Positions 44,993 through 54,176 of a stretch of 64,000 nucleotides of DNA are shown piece by piece (the first letter of the stretch is position 1; each line of letters starts with the position of its first letter). A model generated the notes under the pieces. That model saw only the letters and a list, made by a program, of their open reading frames with translations. It did not search any database and was not told where the DNA came from. This DNA comes from Chitinophaga pendula. GTDB taxonomy: Bacteria; Bacteroidota; Bacteroidia; Chitinophagales; Chitinophagaceae. Location of the stretch: assembly GCF_020386615.1 (NCBI RefSeq), contig NZ_CP077769.1:4154001-4218000 (forward strand), read 5' to 3'. The translations under genes and the position numbers were made by a program.

Positions 44993-45652
44993 AGCTCTTG
45001 GATTGATAAATGGTAAATACGTGGTGATACAGGACAGTAGGCCAGCCGGGTAGACGTCATAGACGGCCGGGTTCCTATCCGGAAATGCGATGTTTAATCA
45101 GGCAGTTGTTTGATAGATAGATGGTTTTGTTATTGTTTCGATTGTTCACTTGTATACGCCAGGCGTTGCCGGGTATGCTCTCATTGTTCTTACTGTTGTC
45201 TGGTTGATAAAAATTTCTAGTTAAATGACTTTGGCTGATAATTCTATAGCAGAAAAGTAGAATTGTTAATTATTTTATAAAAGTGTCGGTACTGAATTGT
45301 GAGAGTTTGATTACAAAAGGGGCTGCGAATGGGGGAATGATCACATTTCCCTTAATTAGCATTAATATTCAATTATTTAGAAGGTGTAAATATTTAGCAA
45401 TGGTAGTAAATGTGCTGATCAGGGTGGTTAATTTATCAAGATAGCATTAGTGTGCCGGACAATGCATGACGTTACAATGACAATCGTAACATTCAATAGG
45501 GTTTGCTTATAGGAATGTTATAGGAGAGGTATAGGAATGTTATACGAGACGTGGACGAGAGTGTTTAAAACATTCGCTATCAACACGTTAAAAATTAAAA
45601 TCGCCATCATTTTGGTTAAATGACGGCGATTGTAGTGTAAGCGTGGTAGTGG
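44993..45652. other. Long AT-rich regulatory-looking intergenic region
   Basis: The 660 bases upstream of the second SusC gene carry no gene. They are AT-rich, especially 45190-45450, and contain two 22-nt direct repeats (45508-45551). The SusC promoter should lie in this region, but I see no unambiguous TAnnTTTG on the minus strand near the start codon. Confidence 0.5.
45508..45551. repeat. Two 22-nt direct repeats with core TATAGGAATGTTATA
   Basis: The 15-base core TATAGGAATGTTATA occurs at 45508-45522 and 45530-45544, exactly 22 bases apart. The 7-base tails differ (GGAGAGG and CGAGACG). The same core occurs at 61195 and 61239 in another intergenic region, again in a 22-nt register. Confidence 0.85.
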
Positions 45653-46759
45653 TTATTTATATATTTCGACGGTGATTTTTCCATCTTCGGTGACGGCGCC
45701 GCGGTACATACCGGCGGTATTGAATGGCATGGCGATGTTGCCATTTTTGTCGATGGCGATGAGGCCGCCGTCGCCGCCGAGGGCGGGTACTTGTTTGGCT
45801 ATTAGTTCGTTGGCGGCTTTTTCCAGGGTCCAGCCTTTGTATTCGACGAGGTCGCTAACGGTCTTGGCTACGCTGAGTCGTATGAAGTATTCGCCCCATC
45901 CGGTGCAGGAGATGGCGCAGGTGGCGTTGTTGGCGTAGGTGCCGGCGCCGATGATGGGGGCATCTCCTACCCTGCCATATTTTTTGTTGGTCATGCCACC
46001 GGTGGAGGTGGCGGCGGCGAGGTTGCCTTGTTTGTCGAGGGCGACTGCGCCGACGGTGCCGAACTTATGGTCTTTATTTTCGATGCCCAGTTTGGCGCCG
46101 GATTTAGGGTGGGGGGAGGCAGGGGCATCGTGGTCGAGTTGTGTTTTAGTGGAGTCCATGGCTTTGACTTTCTGGAGGCCTTGCCAGCGTTCTTCGGTGT
46201 AGAAGTAGGAAGGCGGTACTATTTCGAGGCCGGCTTCTTTAGCGAATTTTTCGGCGCCGGGTCCTATTAGCATGACATGTTGTGTTTTTTCCATTACGGC
46301 GCGGGCGGCGGTGATGGGGTTGCGGATGACGGTGACACCGGCTACGGATCCGGCTTCGAGTGTTTTACCATTCATGATGGCGGCATCCATTTCGTTTTTG
46401 CCTTCGTTGGTGAATACGGCTCCTTTGCCGGCATTGAACAAGGGGGAGTCTTCCATGACGCGAACGGCAGCTTCTACTGCATCGAGGCTGCTGCCACCTT
46501 TGCGGAGGATATCGTATCCTTGCTGGAGGGACAGTTGCAGTGCGGCTTTATAGGCCTGTTCTTTTTGCGGCGTCATTTGTTCGCGGAGGATGGTACCGGC
46601 GCCGCCGTGGATGACGAGTACATATTTTGTTTTGGTCATCGCGGAATCTTTTGGTTGGTGGGACAGGTCTGTCGCGGTGGCTTTAGTATAGCACAGGCCT
46701 GTGATACAGGCGAAGGCTGCCGCCATCAGGGAATTACGCATAAATGATAAACTTTTCAT
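45653..46759 (-). CDS. Isoaspartyl peptidase / L-asparaginase (plant-type, Ntn hydrolase)
   Basis: This 368-residue exported enzyme starts MKSLSFMRNSLMAAAFAC, a signal peptide with a cysteine. The frame extends 26 codons further up, but that segment is unlikely. The mature part opens YVLVIHGGAGTI. The autocleavage and nucleophile threonine is in the motif GTVGAVALD, with GGMTNKKYGRVGDAPIIGAG after it. The precursor splits into alpha and beta subunits. Role: hydrolysis of isoaspartyl dipeptides or asparagine in the periplasm. It reads away from tamB, with which it shares a 140-bp divergent region. Confidence 0.94.
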   Translation of the reverse strand: MKSLSFMRNSLMAAAFACITGLCYTKATATDLSHQPKDSAMTKTKYVLVIHGGAGTILREQMTPQKEQAYKAALQLSLQQGYDILRKGGSSLDAVEAAVRVMEDSPLFNAGKGAVFTNEGKNEMDAAIMNGKTLEAGSVAGVTVIRNPITAARAVMEKTQHVMLIGPGAEKFAKEAGLEIVPPSYFYTEERWQGLQKVKAMDSTKTQLDHDAPASPHPKSGAKLGIENKDHKFGTVGAVALDKQGNLAAATSTGGMTNKKYGRVGDAPIIGAGTYANNATCAISCTGWGEYFIRLSVAKTVSDLVEYKGWTLEKAANELIAKQVPALGGDGGLIAIDKNGNIAMPFNTAGMYRGAVTEDGKITVEIYK

Positions 46760-46894
46760 AAAAGTAATGATCTCTGATAATAATCCCACTGGTATTGCCG
46801 ATCTATGTAGGATACCTGGTGTGAATGGGGCAGTCATCCTGTGTTCGGGACGCCTGAATTATCGATCAATTTCGTATCGGAAGCCTGATTTAGT

Positions 46895-46902
46895 TATTTT
46901 TG
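46895..46902 (+). promoter_or_regulatory. -7 box TATTTTTG overlapping the annotated tamB start
   Basis: Exact TAnnTTTG match whose last three bases are the TTG otherwise used as start codon. If it is the promoter, transcription begins near 46908 and the real start codon must be downstream. Confidence 0.4.
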
Positions 46903-49900
46903 CCGGATAAACTACAGACACTGAAAAAAGTACGCAAAATATTATCGATCGTCCTTTTAAGTTTGCTGGGCCTCATTATTCTCATTGGCATATTGGTAAA
47001 CATCCCGGTGGTGCAGAATTTCCTGGTAGGTGAAGTTACCAGCCGGTTGTCTGCGCAGCTGAAGACGCGGGTGGAGATCAAACATGTGAGTTTGCGGCTA
47101 TTCAACAGTATGCGGCTGGAAGGTACGTTGGTAGAGGATCATCATAAGGATACGCTGTTGTATGCCGGGGTGCTGCAGGTACGGATAACGGACTGGTTCT
47201 TTTTCCAGGACAAGCCTATCTTAAAATATATAGGACTGGAGGATGCTTATGTGAACCTTACCCGTCACCGTAATGATTCGTTGTGGAACTATCAGTTTAT
47301 CATTGATGAATTTGCGCCTCCATCGAAAACGCCTACGAAGAAGAAAAAGCAAGGCGGTATTTCACTGGATCTGAACAAGATCAATTTACGCAATGTGCAT
47401 TTCAACCAGGTAGACGCCTGGGTGGGTGAGGATATGCGGGTATCAGCGAAACGTATATACCTGGATGCGAAAAACATTGACTTGCAGCAGCACAATATCG
47501 ATATCCAGGAGCTGACGCTGGATGAGCCGGTATTTATCATTACTGAATATAAATCTTCTCCATTGCGTAAGAAGCGTACGCCGGGTACGTCTGCGGCGGC
47601 GTCTGCCATTGTGATGGATACGGCAGGCGGCAAGCCACCGGAGTTGCGATGGAACAATGATGACTGGCGATTGCTGGTGAAGGAGATCGCTATCAAAAAC
47701 GGTATACTCGGGGTGGACAACCTGGAGGACAGTACCAAAGCGGTGCCCGGTTATTTTGCCAATAACCGTATCCGTTTTAAGGATATCAACCTGGTGTTGA
47801 GTAATACGGGGTTGCGGCAGGACAGTATATTTGGGGATCTGGTGTTCAGTACGAAGGAGCGCAGTGGATTTGAGGTGAAGCGGCTGACGAGCCGGTTTAA
47901 GATGTCGCCGGTGGAGATGGAGTTTTCGCACCTGGACCTGGAGACGAACAGGAGTCATTTGCGGGACTACTTTACGATGCAGTATTCGAGTATTGACGAT
48001 ATGAGTGATTTTGTGGACCTGGTGTTTATGAAAGCTAATTTCACTAACAGCCAATTGTCTTCGGATGACATAGCATTTTTTGCTCCGCCGCTGGCGAGTT
48101 GGAAGAAGGAGATCACGTTGAGTGGGGAGGTGAAGGGGCCGGTGAGTAACCTGGATGCGAGCAATGTGGTGTTGCAGGCAGGTAATACCCGGCTGAAGGG
48201 AGGTGTGGAGATGCGTGGGTTGCCGGAGATTGACGAGACCTTTATTGATTTCCATGCGGAGGAGCTGGTGACTACGGGAGCGGATATACAGCGATTTATT
48301 CCGGACACCCGGAATATAGACCCGATACAGCTGGACCGGCTGACCAACCTGCGGTTTGCCGGTAGTTTTACGGGCTTTGTGAATGACTTTGTGGCTTATG
48401 GTAAGTTCCAGACCAACCTGGGAAACCTGGATTCGGATATTAACTTCAAGACCAGCAGTGATGTGCCCGTGTATTCTGGTAGTATTACTACGAACCGATT
48501 CAATCTGGGGAGTTTGCTTGGCAACCAGCAATTGTCGACGGTATCGCTGAATGCGCGGGTAAATGGGGCCGGTTTTAACTTCCGGACGCTGAAGGCATCA
48601 GTAGATGCGGATGTACAGGAGATCACCCTTTACAACTATACTTATACCAATGTAAAGACGCAAGGTGAGATGAACCGGAAGTTCTTCAACGGTTCGCTGA
48701 CGGTGAATGATCCTAACCTGGATATGGACTTTGCGGGGACTATTGATTTCAACGAGCAGCTGCCGGTGTTCAAGTTCAACAGTGAGATCAGGAAGAGTGA
48801 TTTAAAGGCGTTGCGGCTTACGGAGGACAGCATTACGTTGCAGGCACGTGTGGACCTTAACTTTGCCGGTGACAACATCGATAACTTTGACGGGACGGCG
48901 CGGATATACGAGGTATCTCTTTTCAAAAATAAGAGCCGGGTGGAGTTTGACTCACTGACGATCGGCACCCGTATGGAGAATAATGTCAAGATGCTGGGGT
49001 TTGCGGGTAGTGAGATCACGGGGTATGTAAAGGGGACGTATAGTTTCATGGAGTTGCCCAATGCGTTCCAGTTGTTCCTGAATAAGTATTACCCCAGTTT
49101 TTTTGCTGCCCCCCCTCCTGCCAAGACGCAGCAGGACTTTGTATTTGCTTTCCAGCTGGGGCAGGTGGACAAGCTGATCCGTGCTTTTACGGATAAGGTC
49201 GGTGGCTTTAACGATACGGAGGTGGAAGGCGCATTGAATACGGCACAAGGTAATGTGTCGTTGTATGCGACTATTCCGAATGCGGCGTATCAGCAATTCA
49301 AGCTGCACAATATTGAGATCAAGGGTAAGGGTAACTTCGACAAGATAGATGTAAGTACCAGCATAGGCCGGTTGATGTCGGGCGAGAATATCTGGCTGGA
49401 GAACCCTTTGATACTGGCTAATTCGAGCCGGGATACTTCTTATATCAAGGTAGATCTGCAGGCACAGGACACCAGTTCACTGGATGGTTTCTATGCGAAG
49501 GTGGTGACGGTATCTGACGGGGTGAAGGTAAATTTCCTGAACAGTTCTTTTACGGTGAATGAGCGGCAATGGAATGTGGCGGCCGGCAATGAGATATACT
49601 GGAGTAAGGATTTCCTGACGGTACACAACCTGCGTATCAACCGCAATGATCAAAGCATCACGGTAGAGACGAATGAATTCAATCCTGACGAGAGCCGGTT
49701 TATTGTGACCTTGCGTAACCTGAACCTGGCGGATGTGATACCGAGCCGGTTGGTGGATATGCGAATAGAGGGTCAGGTGAACGGTACGATCAACATTTCC
49801 GATCCGACGCATAACCTGGATGTGGCAGCAGATATCAGTGCCAGTTCGCTGCGACTCGATAATGATTCGCTGGGGCTGGTGACTATACAAGGCGGCTATC

Positions 49901-51750
49901 ATCAACGTACGAACGATGTTAACTTCACCGTAAAGTCGGATAACCCCGGGAAGAGTTTTCTGGTGGACGGTGTAGCGGGTCTTACCCAGGAGCATAACAA
50001 GCTGGAAGCTACCATTGATCTGAATGGGATGTCGATCGGCCTGGCGGAGAAGTATCTTTCTGACTATGTCATGGACCTTAGCGGTACTGCTACGGGGCGT
50101 ATCACTGTGGGCGGTACTACGAGCCGACCGTCGGTGAGTGGGAAGGTGCAGATGGATACGGTGGGGATGCGTATTGTGTATCTGGGTACGAGTTATAAGA
50201 TCCCTAAGTTGAATGTGAGCCTGGATGATAACCTGATAGAGTTTGGTAACTTCTCGCTGATAGACAAGTTCAACAATAAGGCCAGTGCGAGTGGTTATAT
50301 TTCTCACGATCATTTTGACAAGCTAAACTTTGACTTTGAGGTTTCGGCCCGTAAGTTCATGTTCCTGAATACCTCTTCTGCTGACAGTGATTTGTTTTAC
50401 GGGGATGTGATTGCCGACGGCCGGGTGTATTTCTCCGGGCCTTTGGAGGATATGCAATTGCGGGTGCTGGCGCGGCCTACGAAAGGTACACACTTCTACC
50501 TGCCTATAACAGACAGTAAGGACATTGGTAAATATGACTATATCACCTTTAAGACGTACGGTACGGAGATCAAGGAGGTGAAGAAGAAGAAAAACAATAA
50601 GCTGAATGTGAAGCTGGACATTGCGGCCAACCCGGATGCGCAGATTGATGTGATACTGGATGCTTCTACGGGGGATGTGATCTCCGCGAATGGTAACGGT
50701 AATCTACAGATCAATGTGAATACGGAAGGTGACTTCAGCATGTTTGGCAACTATGAGATCAATAATGGATCTTACAACTTTACGTTTCAACGGCTGACGA
50801 GCTGGAAGTTTGACATTGCGAAGAACAGTACGATCAGCTGGAATGGTGATCCCCGTGAGGCGAAGATGAACATTACGGCGAAGTATTCCCTGCCTAAGGT
50901 GAGTTTGTACAACCTGGCCGGTCCGGCGGGTACCAGCCGGAATGACCAGCTGGCTACGCGTCAGGAGAAGGTGGACATCCTGCTGAACCTGCGTGGTGAG
51001 CTGATGAAACCGGATATTGGGTATGAGATCAATCTGCCGGAGGTAGGTAGTATCTCTTATGAGAGCGGCGTGGCGGCGAAGCTGAAGGAGATCAACAATG
51101 ATCAGAACAAGGCATTGTTGCAGATGTACGGGCTGCTGTTGTTCAACCAGTTCCTGCCTGACGATGCTACTACGGGTGGTGGCGCTAACGTAGCGACAAC
51201 TGGTAAAAACAGTGTGGGGCAGGCATTATCTGCACAGGCTTCTGCTATCTTAAATAACCTGACCGGCACTTTACTGAAGAACAGTGGTATTGGTATTAAC
51301 CTGAACTATCGTGCCTATAACGTGGGTAACCAGGATAATGCCTCTATGGACCGTAACCAGGTAAGTGCAGGTATTACCAGTAATCTTTTCAACAATCGTA
51401 TACGGCTGTACGTAGGTGGTGACTATGACTGGGGTAAGACGGCTACGTCTGCCAGTGCGAACCGGTTTGCCGGCGACTTCCGGGTGGAGTACCTGCTGAC
51501 GCCGGACGGGCGGGTGCGTATCAATGCGTTCAGTAAGACGGACTACGATGTGTACAACCTGGTGAACCGTAATAAGGCAGGTCTGGGTATTTCGTATGTG
51601 CGGGAGTACAACCGGTTCATCGAGTTGTTCCAGAGCAGCCGGCGGCCTACGCGGCAGGCAGATTCTTTACGGCGGCCGGAGGCTATCCGGCGGGAGATAC
51701 CGGACAGCAGTACTGTAAAACCTGATACCATCCGTCCTGGTGGTAACTAA
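46900..51750 (+). CDS. tamB: TamB-domain translocation/assembly protein
   Basis: This protein of about 1616 residues has one N-terminal membrane anchor (ILSIVLLSLLGLIILIGILV, residues 14-33). A very long beta-taco body follows, and then the conserved C-terminal TamB (DUF490) domain (GNYEINNGSYNFTFQRLTSW, with the LPEVGSISYESG region). Bacteroidota TamB proteins bridge the periplasm and serve outer-membrane protein assembly or phospholipid transport. The start is uncertain: no ATG precedes the anchor, TTG at 46900 overlaps a -7 box, and CTG at 46921 is the next candidate. It runs into the DUF4153 gene with almost no gap. Confidence 0.92.
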   Translation: MPDKLQTLKKVRKILSIVLLSLLGLIILIGILVNIPVVQNFLVGEVTSRLSAQLKTRVEIKHVSLRLFNSMRLEGTLVEDHHKDTLLYAGVLQVRITDWFFFQDKPILKYIGLEDAYVNLTRHRNDSLWNYQFIIDEFAPPSKTPTKKKKQGGISLDLNKINLRNVHFNQVDAWVGEDMRVSAKRIYLDAKNIDLQQHNIDIQELTLDEPVFIITEYKSSPLRKKRTPGTSAAASAIVMDTAGGKPPELRWNNDDWRLLVKEIAIKNGILGVDNLEDSTKAVPGYFANNRIRFKDINLVLSNTGLRQDSIFGDLVFSTKERSGFEVKRLTSRFKMSPVEMEFSHLDLETNRSHLRDYFTMQYSSIDDMSDFVDLVFMKANFTNSQLSSDDIAFFAPPLASWKKEITLSGEVKGPVSNLDASNVVLQAGNTRLKGGVEMRGLPEIDETFIDFHAEELVTTGADIQRFIPDTRNIDPIQLDRLTNLRFAGSFTGFVNDFVAYGKFQTNLGNLDSDINFKTSSDVPVYSGSITTNRFNLGSLLGNQQLSTVSLNARVNGAGFNFRTLKASVDADVQEITLYNYTYTNVKTQGEMNRKFFNGSLTVNDPNLDMDFAGTIDFNEQLPVFKFNSEIRKSDLKALRLTEDSITLQARVDLNFAGDNIDNFDGTARIYEVSLFKNKSRVEFDSLTIGTRMENNVKMLGFAGSEITGYVKGTYSFMELPNAFQLFLNKYYPSFFAAPPPAKTQQDFVFAFQLGQVDKLIRAFTDKVGGFNDTEVEGALNTAQGNVSLYATIPNAAYQQFKLHNIEIKGKGNFDKIDVSTSIGRLMSGENIWLENPLILANSSRDTSYIKVDLQAQDTSSLDGFYAKVVTVSDGVKVNFLNSSFTVNERQWNVAAGNEIYWSKDFLTVHNLRINRNDQSITVETNEFNPDESRFIVTLRNLNLADVIPSRLVDMRIEGQVNGTINISDPTHNLDVAADISASSLRLDNDSLGLVTIQGGYHQRTNDVNFTVKSDNPGKSFLVDGVAGLTQEHNKLEATIDLNGMSIGLAEKYLSDYVMDLSGTATGRITVGGTTSRPSVSGKVQMDTVGMRIVYLGTSYKIPKLNVSLDDNLIEFGNFSLIDKFNNKASASGYISHDHFDKLNFDFEVSARKFMFLNTSSADSDLFYGDVIADGRVYFSGPLEDMQLRVLARPTKGTHFYLPITDSKDIGKYDYITFKTYGTEIKEVKKKKNNKLNVKLDIAANPDAQIDVILDASTGDVISANGNGNLQINVNTEGDFSMFGNYEINNGSYNFTFQRLTSWKFDIAKNSTISWNGDPREAKMNITAKYSLPKVSLYNLAGPAGTSRNDQLATRQEKVDILLNLRGELMKPDIGYEINLPEVGSISYESGVAAKLKEINNDQNKALLQMYGLLLFNQFLPDDATTGGGANVATTGKNSVGQALSAQASAILNNLTGTLLKNSGIGINLNYRAYNVGNQDNASMDRNQVSAGITSNLFNNRIRLYVGGDYDWGKTATSASANRFAGDFRVEYLLTPDGRVRINAFSKTDYDVYNLVNRNKAGLGISYVREYNRFIELFQSSRRPTRQADSLRRPEAIRREIPDSSTVKPDTIRPGGN

Positions 51751-51778
51751 GTATATACCTTTATTCTTAAATACCTGT

Positions 51779-53587
51779 ATGATGCGATTCCCCTCTTTTA
51801 GTTCTTTATGGGAAGGTGCGCTGCGTGTCTTTGCGCGATTTCCTACGGCCTGTATCCTGGCGCTGGTAGCAGCGGGGTTGGGCTATACAGCTGCACAGAC
51901 CAGTTACCAAGCCAAGTTCACCGAACCTTTGTTACAACTGATGGCGGTGTGTAACCTGGCTTTGACGCTGACATTGGCCGGCGACCTTTTTTCCGAAAGG
52001 CAGTCATTCGGTACCGGCCGGCGATGGGCCTTGCGACTGGGTTCGTTGGCAATCGCTGCTTTGCTGGAGTTTGCGCTAGACCCCATACGATTGCAGGCGG
52101 ATGTATTCCGTATGTGTCTGCTGGCATTTTCCTTTCACCTGCTGGTGGCCTTCGCGCCGTTTATCGGCAAGAACGACACCAATGGGTTCTGGCAATATAA
52201 CAAGACACTGTTCCTGCGGTTCCTGACGTCGGCATTGTACTCCGGTGTACTGATCGGCGGGCTGTGTATAGCGTTGGCGGCCATCGATGCGTTATTCAAT
52301 GTAGAGATCAGGAGTCATATTTATTTACGGTTGTTCGCCGTGATCGGTACGGCCTTTAACACTATCTTTTTCCTGGCTGGTGTACCGAAAGATTTTGTTG
52401 CCTTGAACGAAGACCACTCCTACCCTAAGGGTTTGAAGATATTTACACAGTATGTACTGATCCCCCTGATCACTATATACCTCGGCATCCTGTTGTTGTA
52501 TGAAGTAAAGATCGCGTTGGAGTGGCGGCTGCCTAAAGGGACGGTATCGAATCTTATTACCGGCTATGCGGTGTTTGGCATCCTGTCGTTGTTGCTTATA
52601 TATCCTATCCGTGAACAAAGTGGTAATCGCTGGATCGTGATCTTTTCGCGGTTGTTTTATTTCCTGATGATCCCGTTGCTGGTATTGCTGGTACTGGCCA
52701 TCTGGAAGCGGGTGGGATTGTATGGCATTACAGAATCGCGGTATATCCTTATCCTGATGGCTTTTTGGCTGAGTGGTATTACGATATATTTCCTGGTCAA
52801 CAGGCAGGCGGCTATCAAGGTGATCCCTATCAGCCTGTTTGTGATTACGCTGTTGGGGACATTCGGGCCACAGTCGATGGTATCGGTATCTAAGCGTTCG
52901 CAGCTGGGCAGGTTGAAGGCATTGTTGAGCAGTAAGCAGGCGAAAGACCAGGAGGAGAAACGTTCGATCATTTTGTATATGTTACGTACGCACGGATTGG
53001 TGTCCTTGCAGCCATTGACAGAGCAGCGGCTACAGCCTATTGCAGACCGTCTTTCCCAGGAGGAGCACTACCGGTATTACGGTTATTATAATCAGATGGA
53101 TACGGCGCTTGCCATTTTCCAGGTACCGAAATACAGCGGTACCTCCGGGGAATATATTACCCTGCACAGCACCAACAAGGGTATTGTTAATGCGAAAGCG
53201 TATGATTATCTGGTGGTACCGGATATGCGGTATCAGTATGTGCAAAGTGATACGATCCGTAATACGGAGGTGACCGTGGCGATCAGATCTGATGAGAGCC
53301 ATGTTACGGTGAGGGTGGATAATACAGCAGAAGTGTCTTTTGATCTGCATTCTTTTTACCAGGAGATCTTTAAGTCGTATGGCAACCGGCAGTTAAAGGC
53401 GGAGGATATCGGCCGTCAGACTTACTATTATCCTGAGGAGCGCATGCGATTCAATAAAAGTAACGGTAGCTATGATATTACGCTGATGATCACGGAAACG
53501 AGTTGTCAGACGCCTGGCGACGATAGTTCGCGGACGGCAGAGCGAGGGAATATCAGGTGTATGATCGGGTTGAAACGTATCCGATAA
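51779..53587 (+). CDS. DUF4153 integral membrane protein
   Basis: This protein of about 602 residues has roughly ten membrane helices in its first 380 residues (FPTACILALVAAGLGYTAA onward). A soluble domain of about 220 residues follows (LVSLQPLTEQRLQPIADRL, YYYPEERMRFNKSNGSY). The arrangement fits DUF4153, whose role is unknown. I prefer the ATG at 51779 (or the adjacent one at 51782) because it precedes the conserved RFPSFSSLWEGALRVFARFP block; an upstream GTG at 51740 overlaps the tamB stop. It ends at the strong terminator 53602-53632. Confidence 0.88.
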   Translation: MMRFPSFSSLWEGALRVFARFPTACILALVAAGLGYTAAQTSYQAKFTEPLLQLMAVCNLALTLTLAGDLFSERQSFGTGRRWALRLGSLAIAALLEFALDPIRLQADVFRMCLLAFSFHLLVAFAPFIGKNDTNGFWQYNKTLFLRFLTSALYSGVLIGGLCIALAAIDALFNVEIRSHIYLRLFAVIGTAFNTIFFLAGVPKDFVALNEDHSYPKGLKIFTQYVLIPLITIYLGILLLYEVKIALEWRLPKGTVSNLITGYAVFGILSLLLIYPIREQSGNRWIVIFSRLFYFLMIPLLVLLVLAIWKRVGLYGITESRYILILMAFWLSGITIYFLVNRQAAIKVIPISLFVITLLGTFGPQSMVSVSKRSQLGRLKALLSSKQAKDQEEKRSIILYMLRTHGLVSLQPLTEQRLQPIADRLSQEEHYRYYGYYNQMDTALAIFQVPKYSGTSGEYITLHSTNKGIVNAKAYDYLVVPDMRYQYVQSDTIRNTEVTVAIRSDESHVTVRVDNTAEVSFDLHSFYQEIFKSYGNRQLKAEDIGRQTYYYPEERMRFNKSNGSYDITLMITETSCQTPGDDSSRTAERGNIRCMIGLKRIR

Positions 53588-53601
53588 GCGTATAAAAAAG
53601 G

Positions 53602-53632
53602 CGGCCGGTCGAAGTGACCGGCCGTTTTTTTT
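53602..53632. terminator. Intrinsic terminator between convergent units
   Basis: CGGCCGGTC (53602-53610) pairs with GACCGGCCG (53616-53624), followed by eight T residues. A-rich sequence on the left arm makes it plausible in both directions. It separates the tamB/DUF4153 unit from the peptide-export operon. Confidence 0.92.
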
Positions 53633-53647
53633 ATGGTGGGCCGTTAT

Positions 53648-54163
53648 TTAATATTTGTTGGCGTTGATGATTCGTTCTATCAGTTTCTGTTCGCGGATGA
53701 TGATGCGGGCGGTGCCGGTCATTCCTGCTTTGAGGGTTAGTGCTTTGTTGTTCATGGTGTGTGCGTCGAGCGGGACAGATGACTGTACGCGGAACTGTCC
53801 GTTAGTAGGATTGGCTTCGTCTGCGATGGTGGATATATTTCCCCGGAGGTATCCATATTCCTGATAGGGGAAGCTGTTGAGCGCTATCATAACGGCTTGT
53901 CCTTTGGAGAGCTTGCCGATGTCGTATTGTCCTACCTGCATGACGGCGATGAAGTTGCCATCGGGTGTTTTTTCCAGCAGGATATTGTTCTCACTATATT
54001 CCGGGTATTGTATAAACCAGGTGAGGGATATGATGCTGAGGATAACGGCGACGGCGACTACGGTGCCATACCTGACGATCCTACCCGGCACGCGGGAGAG
54101 TATCTCCTGCATTTCGCCGGTCTTATCCATTAGTTCGTTTTTTGTTACGACTGTTTCTTCCAT
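53648..54163 (-). CDS. Very short HlyD-like membrane fusion protein of the peptide exporter
   Basis: This 171-residue protein has one membrane helix (about 34-52, TVVAVAVILSIISLTWFIQY). It then goes straight into a segment matching the beta-barrel part of HlyD-family adaptors (FIAVMQVGQYDIGKLSKGQA then VMIALNSFPYQEYGYLRG, later LKAGMTGTARIIIREQ). The lipoyl domain and the long coiled-coil hairpin that normally reach a TolC tunnel are missing; typical relatives exceed 280-430 residues. Both ends look intact, so this seems an internal reduction rather than a broken gene. It starts 13 bp after the ABC exporter stop and is the last gene of the operon. Confidence 0.85.
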   Translation of the reverse strand: MEETVVTKNELMDKTGEMQEILSRVPGRIVRYGTVVAVAVILSIISLTWFIQYPEYSENNILLEKTPDGNFIAVMQVGQYDIGKLSKGQAVMIALNSFPYQEYGYLRGNISTIADEANPTNGQFRVQSSVPLDAHTMNNKALTLKAGMTGTARIIIREQKLIERIINANKY

Positions 54164-54176
54164 AGTATCTCTCTGT

